Program-made: the position numbers and the translations under genes | The notes under the pieces: generated by a model | What the model saw: the letters and a program-made list of their open reading frames with translations, nothing else | What the model was told of the DNA's origin: nothing | The model's database searches: none | Shown here: piece after piece, positions 7,353 to 15,423 of the stretch | How positions within the stretch are numbered: position 1 is the first letter of the stretch | How the letters are laid out: the number at the start of each line of letters is the position of its first letter | NCBI GenBank assembly: GCA_026391835.1 | Contig: JAPLDF010000015.1 | Location: 62,001-126,000, forward strand | Source: Bacteroidota bacterium | GTDB taxonomy: Bacteria; Bacteroidota; Bacteroidia; Bacteroidales; FEN-979 | Reading direction: 5' to 3' | Length of the DNA stretch: 64,000 nucleotides

Positions 7353-9599
7353 ATGAACCGTAGGAATTTTATCAGAATTTCAACACTTGGTGCCGGGGGT
7401 GCCATGTTTGGCAGCATCGGTTTCGGAAACGGGAAAGAGCCATCGCTCCTTGACCGGCTGACAGGCAACGTACATCCGGGTGAATCAGGATATTTGCGGA
7501 CGCCGACCTATTGCGAGATATGTTTCTGGAAATGTGCCGGCTGGGTGTATAAAAACGAGCAGGGGGAGATCTGGAAGATCATCGGCAACGAGAATGACCC
7601 GCACTGCAATGGCCGTTTGTGTCCCCGCGGAACCGGGGGAGTTGGCATGTATTATGACCAGGACCGGCTGAAAACACCGCTCATCCGTACAGGAGCAAAA
7701 GGCAAACAGGAGTTCAGGCGTGCAAGCTGGGATGAAGCCCTGGATTTTGTGGCGAAGAAACTCGATTTCATCGGGAAAAAATATGGCCCCGAAACGGTTG
7801 CGCTCATCACCCACGGCTCGGGAGGCAAACTACTTACCACCCTGATGAAAGCCTATGGGAGCGACTCCATTGCCGGCCCCTCCTATGCACAATGCAAGGG
7901 CCCTCGTGAGGTTGCTTTCGGGCTCACGTTTGGCACCGGGCTCGAATCGCCCGAGCCGACAGACATCCGCGACACCCGCTGCCTGGTCCTCATCGGCAGC
8001 CATCTCGGCGAGAACATGCACAACTCGCAGGTACAGGAAATGGCCGATGCAATCGACCGGGGTGCCGCCATCATCACGGTTGATCCCCGGTTCTCGACGG
8101 TAGCAAGCAAGTCGAAATTCTGGCTGCCCATCAAACCTTCCACCGATATCGCCCTGCTGCTGGCCTGGATGAATGTGATCATCAACAACGGCTGGTACGA
8201 CAAGGATTATGTCGAAAAATACACAACCGGGTTCGACAAGCTGAAGGAGTATGTTCAGCCGTTTACCCCGGAATGGGCCTACGGCATCACAACGCTTGAT
8301 CCCAACATGATCCGCGATACAGCCAAGGAGATGGCCAACGCTTCACCGGCTGTGATCATACACCCGGGCAGGCATGTCACCTGGTACGGCGACGACACCC
8401 AGCGTTCACGCGCCATTGCCATTCTGAATGCATTGCTTGGTTCATGGGGACGCCGTGGCGGGTTCTATCTTCCCGAACTAAAGGAGATTCCTGAATATCC
8501 CCATCCGCCTTTCCCGCCTGTAAATAAATCGTGGCGCGACATCCTGGGCGGCCAGTATCCCTTTGCCGAACTGCCCCTGGCCAATGCCATCGTGGACGGA
8601 TCGATACCGGGGAATCTCAAAGACTTTCAATACCGCGGCTGGATTGTCAATGGCAGCAACCTGAACATGACCATGCCCGACACACGCAAGACTCTTGAAG
8701 CCATTCAGCAACTTGAACTGCTTGTTGTCATTGATACCATGCCGATGGAAATTACCGGTTGGGCTGATGTGATCCTTCCCGAATGCACCTACCTCGAGCG
8801 CTATGATGTGCTCAGAAACGACCATAACCGCGAACCGGTAATTGCCCTGCGCATGCCCGCCACCGAACCGAAATACGACACCAAACCCGACTGGTGGATC
8901 GCAAAGGAACTGGCAACCAAAATGGGCCTGGGAAAATATTTTGCGTGGAAAACCTTTGAAGAGTTCCTGGATTACAAGTTGAAACGAATGGACTCCTCCC
9001 TGGAGGAGATGAAAAAAATCGGGGTGAAAAAATATGAGCGGTCATCGGGTGACCTCTATTTTTCGGCAGAGAATCCCCCTGTCTTTGATACCCCATCAGA
9101 AAAAATCGAACTCTATTCAGGTCAGCTGGAGCAGGCCGGGTTTGATCCGATGCCGCGTTACACACCACACGAAGAACCACCCGAAGGTTTCTACCGGTTG
9201 ATATACGGCAGGACCCAGTCGCATACGTTCAGCCGCACATCAAACAACCCGAACCTGTCGGCAATCATGTCGGAAAACAAGGTGTGGGTAAATCCAAAGG
9301 TTGCTGCCAACTGGCAACTGAAAGAGGGACAGGAGGTTTGGCTGAAAAACCAGGATGGTTCAACAACGGATTTCCCGGCAAAGGTCAGGATTACCGAGCG
9401 GATCCGCTGGGATTCGGTATACATCGTACATGGATTCGGCCATACCGGATCACTGCTTACCCGTGCATTCGGAAGAGGCGTCAGTGACTCTGCGCTGATT
9501 ACCAAAGTGTTGCTCGACCCGGTGATGGGTGGAACCGGGATGCGGGGGAACTTTGTCACATTTATCACTGAAAACCCTGGTAAGGAGGTAAAAGCATGA
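7353..9599 (+). CDS. psrA: Molybdopterin oxidoreductase catalytic subunit, thiosulfate/polysulfide reductase type
   Basis: The 748-aa protein begins with a twin-arginine signal (NRRNFIRIS), so it is exported folded to the periplasm. Next comes a 4Fe-4S site C54-x2-C57-x3-C61 with C90 in RLCPRG, then the large MGD-binding domains and a C-terminal aspartate-decarboxylase-fold domain. C181, in SYAQCKGPRE, is the likely Mo-coordinating cysteine of the Psr/Phs/nitrate-reductase class. Length and domain order match PsrA and PhsA, which reduce polysulfide or thiosulfate with electrons from quinol. Tetrathionate or arsenate reduction cannot be excluded from sequence. The stop overlaps the next start (ATGA), the usual A-B coupling. 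The sulfur-handling neighbours support a sulfur substrate. Confidence 0.85.
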   Translation: MNRRNFIRISTLGAGGAMFGSIGFGNGKEPSLLDRLTGNVHPGESGYLRTPTYCEICFWKCAGWVYKNEQGEIWKIIGNENDPHCNGRLCPRGTGGVGMYYDQDRLKTPLIRTGAKGKQEFRRASWDEALDFVAKKLDFIGKKYGPETVALITHGSGGKLLTTLMKAYGSDSIAGPSYAQCKGPREVAFGLTFGTGLESPEPTDIRDTRCLVLIGSHLGENMHNSQVQEMADAIDRGAAIITVDPRFSTVASKSKFWLPIKPSTDIALLLAWMNVIINNGWYDKDYVEKYTTGFDKLKEYVQPFTPEWAYGITTLDPNMIRDTAKEMANASPAVIIHPGRHVTWYGDDTQRSRAIAILNALLGSWGRRGGFYLPELKEIPEYPHPPFPPVNKSWRDILGGQYPFAELPLANAIVDGSIPGNLKDFQYRGWIVNGSNLNMTMPDTRKTLEAIQQLELLVVIDTMPMEITGWADVILPECTYLERYDVLRNDHNREPVIALRMPATEPKYDTKPDWWIAKELATKMGLGKYFAWKTFEEFLDYKLKRMDSSLEEMKKIGVKKYERSSGDLYFSAENPPVFDTPSEKIELYSGQLEQAGFDPMPRYTPHEEPPEGFYRLIYGRTQSHTFSRTSNNPNLSAIMSENKVWVNPKVAANWQLKEGQEVWLKNQDGSTTDFPAKVRITERIRWDSVYIVHGFGHTGSLLTRAFGRGVSDSALITKVLLDPVMGGTGMRGNFVTFITENPGKEVKA
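9582..9588 (+). promoter_or_regulatory. Strong Shine-Dalgarno before the Fe-S subunit
   Basis: AAGGAGG lies 7 bp before the ATG at 9596, inside the end of the catalytic-subunit gene. Strong Shine-Dalgarno sequences are uncommon in this window, so this one and the ATGA overlap suggest enforced translational coupling of the A and B subunits. Confidence 0.6.
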
Positions 9600-10129
9600 G
9601 ATTCGCAATGGCCATTGATACCAAAAAATGTGTCGGCTGCAGCGATTGTGTTGTTGCCTGCCAGACAGAAAACAATGTACCGATCGGGTACTGCCGCGAC
9701 TGGGTGGTTGAGGTGAACGACGGAACCTACCCGCAACTCGAAATGGAGATCCGTTCCGAACGCTGCAACCACTGCACCAATTCACCCTGCGTACGGTGCT
9801 GCCCGACCGGGGCAAGCCATTATGATTACGGCGGAACGGTGCTTGTTACGGCCCATAAATGCATAGGCTGCGGCGCCTGCATCGCATCCTGCCCCTATGA
9901 TGCCAGGTACACACATCCCAAAGGATATGTTGACAAATGCACTTTCTGCGTGCACCGTGTCAAAGACGGGCTCCCCCCGGCATGTGTGGCGGTTTGCCCC
10001 ACCAAATGCCTCTATTTTGGCGATACCGACGATCCCCGCAGTGAACTTTCACAGGTGCTGAAAAAACGGAAATTCAAAAGACTTATCCCGGAAGCCGGCA
10101 CGAACCCCAACCTTTACTTTTTAATCTGA
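9596..10129 (+). CDS. psrB: Four-cluster ferredoxin subunit of the PsrABC-type reductase
   Basis: The 177-aa electron-transfer subunit has four cysteine groups for [4Fe-4S] clusters: CVGCSDCVVAC (C12-C22), CNHCTNSPCVRCCP (C57-C69), CIGCGACIASCP (C89-C99) and CTFC with ACVAVC (C115-C134). This is the PsrB/PhsB/NrfC/DmsB pattern. It has no signal peptide, as expected for a subunit carried across the membrane with its Tat-exported partner. It passes electrons from the membrane subunit encoded next to the molybdenum subunit. It overlaps the upstream gene by 4 bp and is 5 bp from the downstream gene. Confidence 0.92.
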   Translation: MRFAMAIDTKKCVGCSDCVVACQTENNVPIGYCRDWVVEVNDGTYPQLEMEIRSERCNHCTNSPCVRCCPTGASHYDYGGTVLVTAHKCIGCGACIASCPYDARYTHPKGYVDKCTFCVHRVKDGLPPACVAVCPTKCLYFGDTDDPRSELSQVLKKRKFKRLIPEAGTNPNLYFLI

Positions 10130-10134
10130 ATGCC

Positions 10135-11076
10135 ATGAGAGAAGAGTTAATCATCAGCGGTCGCATGAACCCCATGGTGGATCCTACCCTGAACATCTGG
10201 CATTGGCAGATACCGTTATACCTCTTTTTGGGCGGTGTTGCAGCCGGCATCCTGTTTTTTGCATCGCTCTACTATATCATGGGCCGTGAGAAAAAATATC
10301 CCGCGGCCATCAAATGGGCGCCCATGCTCACGCCGTTTTTGCTCATCCTCGGGTTGGGGGCGCTGTTCCTTGACCTGAACCATAAGGCCTTTTTCTGGCA
10401 ACTCTACCTGACCATCCGCCTCGAATCGCCCATGTCGTGGGGCGCCTGGACGCTGCTCATCATCACCCCTGTGTCGATCATCTGGTCGGCCACCTGGTTA
10501 AAAGAGCTGAAACCTGAATGGCACTGGAAGTACCCCATCCTGGACCAATGGGAGGCTTATTTTAAGAAACACCGCTTCGTCATCGCCTGGATCATGCTGC
10601 TTTCTGCAGTGGTCCTGGGTGTTTATACAGGGATCCTGCTCTCGGCTTTTAATGCCAGGCCGCTCTGGAACACCAGCATCCTTGGACCGCTGTTTTTTGC
10701 CTCCAGCCTCTCTACGGGCGCTGCCGTGATCATGCTTATGGCCAAAAGCCACCTGGAACGGAACATCTTCAGCCGCATCGACCTGATGATGATAGGGATT
10801 GAACTGTTCCTGATCGTTCATATGTTCATGGGATTCCAGGCCAGCACACAGGTTCAGATCGACGCAGCGAACATGTTCCTCGGCGGGCAGTATACGGAAG
10901 TGTTTTGGATCTTTGTGGTCTTTATTGGCCTCGTTATCCCTGCGTTCCTGGAGGTTCTTGAACTGCTGGGCTTTAAAATCCCGATCGTCATCACCTCCAC
11001 GCTGGTCCTTACCGGCGGATTATTCCTGAGGTTCATCATTGTGTATGCCGGACAGGCGAGCAGGTACCTCTACTAG
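10135..11076 (+). CDS. psrC: NrfD/PsrC-family quinol-oxidising membrane subunit
   Basis: The 313-aa protein has eight predicted transmembrane helices, beginning with LYLFLGGVAAGILFFASLYY and ending with the helix before VYAGQASRYLY. The N-terminal WHWQIPLYLFLGG block is characteristic of NrfD/PsrC proteins. It contains no haem-binding CxxCH. In PsrABC the subunit anchors the complex and oxidises menaquinol at the periplasmic side. It completes the three-subunit respiratory enzyme with the two preceding genes. Confidence 0.9.
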   Translation: MREELIISGRMNPMVDPTLNIWHWQIPLYLFLGGVAAGILFFASLYYIMGREKKYPAAIKWAPMLTPFLLILGLGALFLDLNHKAFFWQLYLTIRLESPMSWGAWTLLIITPVSIIWSATWLKELKPEWHWKYPILDQWEAYFKKHRFVIAWIMLLSAVVLGVYTGILLSAFNARPLWNTSILGPLFFASSLSTGAAVIMLMAKSHLERNIFSRIDLMMIGIELFLIVHMFMGFQASTQVQIDAANMFLGGQYTEVFWIFVVFIGLVIPAFLEVLELLGFKIPIVITSTLVLTGGLFLRFIIVYAGQASRYLY

Positions 11077-11111
11077 AATATCGAATATTGAATATTGAAT
11101 AACGAATATTG
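11077..11111. repeat. A/T-rich short direct repeats between psrC and yeeE-like gene
   Basis: The gap consists almost entirely of overlapping copies of GAATATTGAAT and close variants. Similar runs based on AAATCGTAAAT (11709-11741) and GAAAATAAA (12374-12398) fill the next two intergenic gaps of the same operon. Confidence 0.5.
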
Positions 11112-11120
11112 AAGGAAAAA

Positions 11121-11654
11121 ATGGAAACAACGAATCAACCTAAGAAGTCCGGGTATATGAATCCCTATATTGGCGGGGTTTTGCTTGGTTTGGTATTGCT
11201 TGCGGCAAATTTTGTTGCCGGGCGCGGACTTGGTGCCAGCGGTGCCATAAAAAGTGTGGTGGTGGCAACGACACAAACGGTAGCCCCGAAATATGCCGCA
11301 TCAACAAAGTACTTTAAAGAGTACCATGAGGAACATGCCGGATCTCCCCTGAAGAACTGGCTGGTTTTCCAGATGCTCGGGGTAATCGCGGGAGGTTTTG
11401 CTTCCGGCGCCCTGGCCGGGCGGCTGAAGTTCAAAGTGGAACACAGTCCGAAAATCACCTCCCGCCGCAGGCTGGTATTTGCTTTGCTCGGAGGCATCTT
11501 TTTCGGCGTGGGCTCCCAGCTCGGACGAGGCTGCACAAGCGGCTCGGCACTCAGCGGCATGGCGGTCCTCTCATTTGGCGGGATCATCACCATGATGGCA
11601 ATTTTTGGCGGGGCGTATGCACTGGCTTATTTTTTCAGGAAAAACTGGATTTAA
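11121..11654 (+). CDS. YeeE/YedE-family sulfur transporter, N-terminal half
   Basis: The 177-aa membrane protein starts at the ATG at 11121, behind an AAGGA; the frame extends upstream only through a TTG inside the A/T-rich repeat. It has about four hydrophobic helices and the family signature GVGSQLGRGCTSGSALSG near the C-terminal third. YeeE/YedE (TsuA) proteins carry thiosulfate by relaying it between conserved cysteines. Canonical proteins are about twice this size and contain two such halves; here the second half is the next gene. The two products probably associate in the inner membrane to import thiosulfate or a related sulfur species. Confidence 0.85.
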   Translation: METTNQPKKSGYMNPYIGGVLLGLVLLAANFVAGRGLGASGAIKSVVVATTQTVAPKYAASTKYFKEYHEEHAGSPLKNWLVFQMLGVIAGGFASGALAGRLKFKVEHSPKITSRRRLVFALLGGIFFGVGSQLGRGCTSGSALSGMAVLSFGGIITMMAIFGGAYALAYFFRKNWI

Positions 11655-11743
11655 TTCCCCCATGCACCCTCCATGGAAAAGAGGAGGAATCAGGAACACC
11701 CTCAATGCAAATCAAAATCGTAAATCTTAAATCGTAAATCCCC

Positions 11744-12334
11744 ATGGGTCCATTAGCAGTAAACGATATCATCTCTTCAAACACCAACTTTTTCCTGGCC
11801 TTTGTCATTGGCATCGGGTTTGGTTTTGTGCTTGAGCAATGCGGATTTTCCTCCAGCCGCAAACTGGCAGGGCTTTTTTACGGTTACGACATGGTCGTAC
11901 TGAAAGTCTTTTTCACGGGAGGGGTTACCGCCATGCTCGGTCTTTTGTTCTTCAGCCTGTTCGGGTGGGTCGACCTCAACCTGGTATATGTAAACCCGAC
12001 CTTTCTGACCTCTGCAATTGTGGGAGGTTTGGTGATGGGTTTCGGATTCATCATGGGCGGGTTTTGCCCCGGAACCAGCTTTTGTGGTGCCGCCATCGGG
12101 AAAATCGACGCCATGATTTTCATCGTTGGCTTGTTCATCGGCGTTTATTTCTTTGCATTCGGATACCCGATGTTCGAAACACTCTACAAGTCGGCGAACA
12201 TGGGATCGCCAAAAATATCAACCATGCTTGACCTGAGTGATGGCGTGTTCGCCCTGATCCTCGTGGTCGTAGCACTGGGCATGTTTTATGCAGCAGAGTG
12301 GGTGGAGAAGAAATTTCCACGGGAGGAATACTGA
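11744..12334 (+). CDS. YeeE/YedE-family sulfur transporter, C-terminal half
   Basis: The 196-aa protein has five to six hydrophobic helices and carries the second YeeE/YedE signature (GFCPGTSFCGAAIGKIDA, about residues 104-121) plus an earlier cysteine in VLEQCGFSSSRKL. It is separated from the first half by 89 bp of noncoding DNA with A/T-rich direct repeats, so this is a true two-gene arrangement, not a simple frameshift. Together the halves supply the conserved cysteine pairs used for thiosulfate passage in TsuA. Location between the reductase and the rhodanese-like gene suggests substrate supply or recovery. Confidence 0.85.
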   Translation: MGPLAVNDIISSNTNFFLAFVIGIGFGFVLEQCGFSSSRKLAGLFYGYDMVVLKVFFTGGVTAMLGLLFFSLFGWVDLNLVYVNPTFLTSAIVGGLVMGFGFIMGGFCPGTSFCGAAIGKIDAMIFIVGLFIGVYFFAFGYPMFETLYKSANMGSPKISTMLDLSDGVFALILVVVALGMFYAAEWVEKKFPREEY

Positions 12335-12407
12335 TATTGAATTGCGACGAAAACAAGAAAGGCCTGAAACACCTGAAAATAAAGAATTGAAAATAAAAAA
12401 CTGACCT

Positions 12408-13037
12408 ATGAAACCTTTGCATTATCTCACCCTGGTCCTGTTAATCCTGGCGCTGGTGATCGCTTTCGTGCCTCAGAATACGACACGGCCCTATAAACTG
12501 ACGGCAGAACAGTTGCTTGCCGAAATCCGCACAGGGACGCAGTTTGTAAGCCCGGATGAGGTGGCAGATAAAATTATTCAGAAAGATCCTTCGATCCAGC
12601 TGATCGATGTCAGAAATCCCAGGGAATTTGAGATGTTCAGCCTTCCGGGTGCGGTCAACATCCCTTTGCAGGATATTCTTTCAGAAGGAAATACCGATGT
12701 TCTGAACCAGGGTACCAAGATGAATATTTTATACTCCAACGGTTCAACCGAAGCAAACGAAGCGTGGTTGCTCACCCGGCAGCTTGGCTACCAGAACAAT
12801 TATGTGCTGCAGGGTGGTTTGAATTACTGGATGGAGACAATCCTGAGCCCTTCGAAACCGGGAGGCGTCATTTCAAACGACGAGATCGCCCGGTATGATT
12901 TCCGCAAAGCAGCCTCGATGGCCCTGGGCGGAGGCGATGTTCATGCGAGTGCTGCAGCGCCGGCAGCATCGTCTGCAGCGCCAAAGCCCGGCGTGGTCCC
13001 CGTAAAGAAAAAGAAGAAGGCTTCGGGAGGCTGCTGA
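12408..13037 (+). CDS. Membrane-anchored rhodanese-like protein with C-terminal Gly-Gly-Cys tail
   Basis: The 209-aa protein has an N-terminal hydrophobic anchor or signal (residues 6-21), then a rhodanese domain (residues 46-150) with the CDC25-like IDVRNPREFE and terminal GLNYW. The active-site loop, normally C-x-x-G-x-R/S, reads YSNGSTEANEAW: Ser110 stands where the catalytic cysteine should be, so classical sulfurtransferase activity is not expected there. After an Ala/Pro-rich linker the protein ends KKKKKASGGC, and C209 is its only cysteine. I infer the tail may act as a mobile sulfur-carrying arm, but this is untested. It is the last plus-strand gene of the reductase operon and converges on mobA with a 10-bp gap. 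Confidence 0.85.
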   Translation: MKPLHYLTLVLLILALVIAFVPQNTTRPYKLTAEQLLAEIRTGTQFVSPDEVADKIIQKDPSIQLIDVRNPREFEMFSLPGAVNIPLQDILSEGNTDVLNQGTKMNILYSNGSTEANEAWLLTRQLGYQNNYVLQGGLNYWMETILSPSKPGGVISNDEIARYDFRKAASMALGGGDVHASAAAPAASSAAPKPGVVPVKKKKKASGGC

Positions 13038-13047
13038 TTTTCCCGGG

Positions 13048-13611
13048 TTACCCCATCAGGTCTTTCTTTTCATTCATATTCCTGAACAGGAGTGCGATCT
13101 CCCTGTGTGTCAGATCAGGCAACGTGATGAACCTGTGGGGTATATATCCTGGCAGGTCGAGCAGGCTGTATTTGCCGGCAATGGAATTACGCTCAATCTG
13201 GCGGATCAGGCTCCGGTGATAGAACCCGCACAGCGGTTCAATAAAGCCGTTGTGCTGGGGGACCACCATCCTGAGACTGTCATCCAATGCAGCCGACAAC
13301 CTGTCGATCAGCCCTTTCGTAATATTCGGCATGTCGCAGGTAAGTACCAGGTTCCAGTCTGTCGCGCTGTGCAGCAACCCGGAATGAATCCCTGCCAGTG
13401 GTGCTTTCACCATCAGGCGGTCCTGCACAACCGTATAGCCCAGATGGTCGAGGTCGGGGTTGTTTGTACTGATGAGAATATCGGCGGTAAACAGGCGGGC
13501 TAGGTCAATGGAATACTGAATCAGTGGTTTCCCGAGATAGGGAACCAGTGCCTTGTTCGATCCCATGCGCGTACTTTGCCCGCCGGCGAGGATGATTGCG
13601 GTGAAATCCAT
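13048..13611 (-). CDS. mobA: Molybdenum cofactor guanylyltransferase
   Basis: The 187-aa protein opens with the nucleotidyltransferase signature LAGGQSTRMGSNKA (residues 8-21) and carries a metal-binding TCDMPN motif near residue 91. Size and order match MobA, which joins GMP to Mo-molybdopterin to form the bis-MGD cofactor needed by the catalytic subunit encoded at 7353. Supporting partners nearby are the MobB-like NTPase and ModE-like regulator. It is convergent with the reductase operon and 4 bp downstream of the DUF302 gene, so those two are likely co-transcribed. Confidence 0.9.
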   Translation of the reverse strand: MDFTAIILAGGQSTRMGSNKALVPYLGKPLIQYSIDLARLFTADILISTNNPDLDHLGYTVVQDRLMVKAPLAGIHSGLLHSATDWNLVLTCDMPNITKGLIDRLSAALDDSLRMVVPQHNGFIEPLCGFYHRSLIRQIERNSIAGKYSLLDLPGYIPHRFITLPDLTHREIALLFRNMNEKKDLMG

Positions 13612-13615
13612 GTCC

Positions 13616-14005
13616 CTACCCCAAACCGGCGATTACATTTTTCAGGATTTCAGTGACCTGCAGGGCCAGGGCCCCCAACGCCGGGTTTTGAATGGCCATC
13701 ATGGAGGCAACCGGGTTTACCGCGGCTACCTCCGTCTTCCCATGGCCTTTGTCGATAACAAGGACATTGCACGGGAGCATCGCCCCGATTTTGTCCTCGG
13801 CCTGGAGCGCTTTGTAGGCAAACCCGGGATTGCACATTCCCAGGATCTTATACTTCTGTATTTCCACACCGAGCTTTTCATTGAGTTTCAAACGCATGTC
13901 GATCTCGCTGATCATGCCAAACCCTTTTTCCTTGAGTGCACTGAGTGCCTTGGCCTCAGCCTCTTCGAAGCTGCAATCCAGGATTGTGCTGAAATAATAT
14001 TCCAT
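13616..14005 (-). CDS. DUF302-domain protein
   Basis: The 129-aa soluble protein matches the DUF302 fold, with features such as EAEAKALSALKEKGFGMISE, YKILGMCNPGFAYKAL and LPCNVLVIDKG. DUF302 proteins are small alpha/beta proteins of uncertain function, frequently beside sulfur or redox genes. Two cysteines (in GMCNP and LPCNV) are present. It lies between mobA and the OsmC gene on the minus strand, with a 4-bp gap to mobA, so it probably belongs to the same sulfur/redox transcription unit. Its biochemical role is unknown. Confidence 0.85.
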   Translation of the reverse strand: MEYYFSTILDCSFEEAEAKALSALKEKGFGMISEIDMRLKLNEKLGVEIQKYKILGMCNPGFAYKALQAEDKIGAMLPCNVLVIDKGHGKTEVAAVNPVASMMAIQNPALGALALQVTEILKNVIAGLG

Positions 14006-14056
14006 TTCTATGTGTTTTTAAGCATGTGTAACTTCAAAATTCCCGACCTGCATTTG

Positions 14057-14473
14057 TCATTGTTTGATCACTATTTCATATGTGACCTCCATTGCTTTTT
14101 TATATACAAACGATACCCCGCAGTATCGGTCCTGCGACAGTTCAACTGCTTTCTTCAGCTGATCCATCTGCAAATCGTTGCCGGTGAATTCATATGTAAC
14201 ATGCATTTTATCGTAATGTTTCGGATGCTCCTCCGTCACATTGGCTTCGACACGGATATCAAGTCCGGTAAAATCAACCCGCATCTTCTTCAGAATAGAT
14301 ACAACGTCCATCCCTGAACATCCGGCAAGAGATGCAAGCATCAGCTCCTTGGGGCGGGAGCCCTTGTCCTCCCCGCCAACGGCAGGAACTGCATCCATCA
14401 TCACATGATGCCCGCTCACGTTGGCATCGAATAACATGTTTCCTTTCCAGGAAGTATCGACTGTATGTTTCAT
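14057..14473 (-). CDS. OsmC/Ohr-family peroxiredoxin-like protein
   Basis: I place the start at the ATG ending at 14473, giving 138 aa (MKHTVDTSWKGNMLF); the 41 upstream codons of open frame look noncoding. The protein has the OsmC signature RPKELMLASLAGCSGMDVVS with the first redox cysteine, and a second conserved cysteine in SQDRYCGVSFVYK. OsmC/Ohr enzymes reduce organic hydroperoxides with this cysteine pair. Members of the wider family also handle persulfides, which fits the sulfur-rich surroundings. It is 51 bp upstream of the DUF302 gene on the same strand. Confidence 0.88.
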   Translation of the reverse strand: MKHTVDTSWKGNMLFDANVSGHHVMMDAVPAVGGEDKGSRPKELMLASLAGCSGMDVVSILKKMRVDFTGLDIRVEANVTEEHPKHYDKMHVTYEFTGNDLQMDQLKKAVELSQDRYCGVSFVYKKAMEVTYEIVIKQ

Positions 14474-14628
14474 CTGGCTGTTTTTAATGTGAATAATCTC
14501 TAAAATTACTGAGATTTTATTGATAAAATATCTTTTCGCCTTTACCGGGGAAAGATGTTGCAGATTGAAAGGGATTTCAACTGAAATCACAACCAAACTG
14601 CTTAAGATTTAGGAAAAAGCAGGTTTGA

Positions 14629-15249
14629 TCAGAGTTGTTTTTTTGCAGTCAGCAGAAAAACCGGGTACTCCAGGGTTTTCCCTTCTCCAGTTTCCTTGCG
14701 GATTACAAAACACTGATTGCAGGCAATTTCCCCAAATCCGACCTCTTCCAGCCGGTTTGAGAGATTGCCGGGATCAAACCCGTGATGCACCTCAACTCCT
14801 GGATCGTGAAAGGAGCCATCCTCGGTATTGAGATCGGCTATGGCAACAAACCCTCCCGGCCGCAACATCTGGTAAAACTTTTCAAGAATTGAATCCACAT
14901 CTTTGATATGGTGCAGAACCATTTGCGTGAAGATAATATCAAATTGTTCACCGGTGTACGCGGCCTTTTCAAGGTCAAAAAACAGTGTTTTGACCTTCCC
15001 GTGATCGCCTGTCGTGAGTTTTGTTTCGGCCATTTTCAGCATTTCCGCCGACGTGTCCATCAGGGTTATTCCGGCAAACAAATCCTTCAGGAAAAAACTC
15101 AGCAATCCTGTTCCGGCACCGAACTCAAGTGCATTCATGGATGGGGTTACCGCAATCTGGTCCAGCATTGCCCGGGCCACCGATTTGGTGCGTTCAAGGT
15201 GCATCCGGTTCTGGTCCCACTCCCGGGCTTTTTCATCAAAATCGTTCAT
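14629..15249 (-). CDS. Class I SAM-dependent methyltransferase
   Basis: The 206-aa protein has motif I ALEFGAGTGLLSFFLK (residues 40-55), an acidic motif II in LMDTSAEML, and the post-motif region FTQMVLHHIKD and LRPGGFVAIADL. These define a Rossmann-fold methyltransferase of the UbiE/Methyltransf_11 type. The substrate cannot be read from sequence. It is on the same strand as the OsmC-DUF302-mobA genes but separated by 155 bp, so co-transcription is uncertain. Confidence 0.85.
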   Translation of the reverse strand: MNDFDEKAREWDQNRMHLERTKSVARAMLDQIAVTPSMNALEFGAGTGLLSFFLKDLFAGITLMDTSAEMLKMAETKLTTGDHGKVKTLFFDLEKAAYTGEQFDIIFTQMVLHHIKDVDSILEKFYQMLRPGGFVAIADLNTEDGSFHDPGVEVHHGFDPGNLSNRLEEVGFGEIACNQCFVIRKETGEGKTLEYPVFLLTAKKQL

Positions 15250-15293
15250 GCTATATTTTTTTTACTTTGTGATTTTAAATAGTCCCGAAGGAA

Positions 15294-15392
15294 AACGCAG
15301 AAAAATCCCGCAGATTGTAGCAACCAGAAATGATAGATTTTCTGTGCGAATCTGCGGGACTTTTCTGCGTAATCTGCGAGACTTTTCTGCGT
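15294..15392. repeat. Inverted repeat with one left arm and two right arms
   Basis: A 22-bp arm at 15295-15316 (ACGCAGAAAAATCCCGCAGA and following TT) is repeated in inverted orientation at 15349-15370 and again, as an adjacent direct copy, at 15371-15392, each with one or two mismatches. The element lies immediately downstream of the T9SS gene ending at 15424, where its transcript would fold into a strong hairpin and may act as a terminator. Confidence 0.8.
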
Positions 15393-15423
15393 TTATATGC
15401 GAAAAATATCTATGGGGAATAAG

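Noticed and set aside
13553-14317. 254-codon plus-strand open frame across mobA, DUF302 and OsmC genes
   Set aside because: It is antisense to three well-supported minus-strand genes and crosses their boundaries; the translation has no family features.
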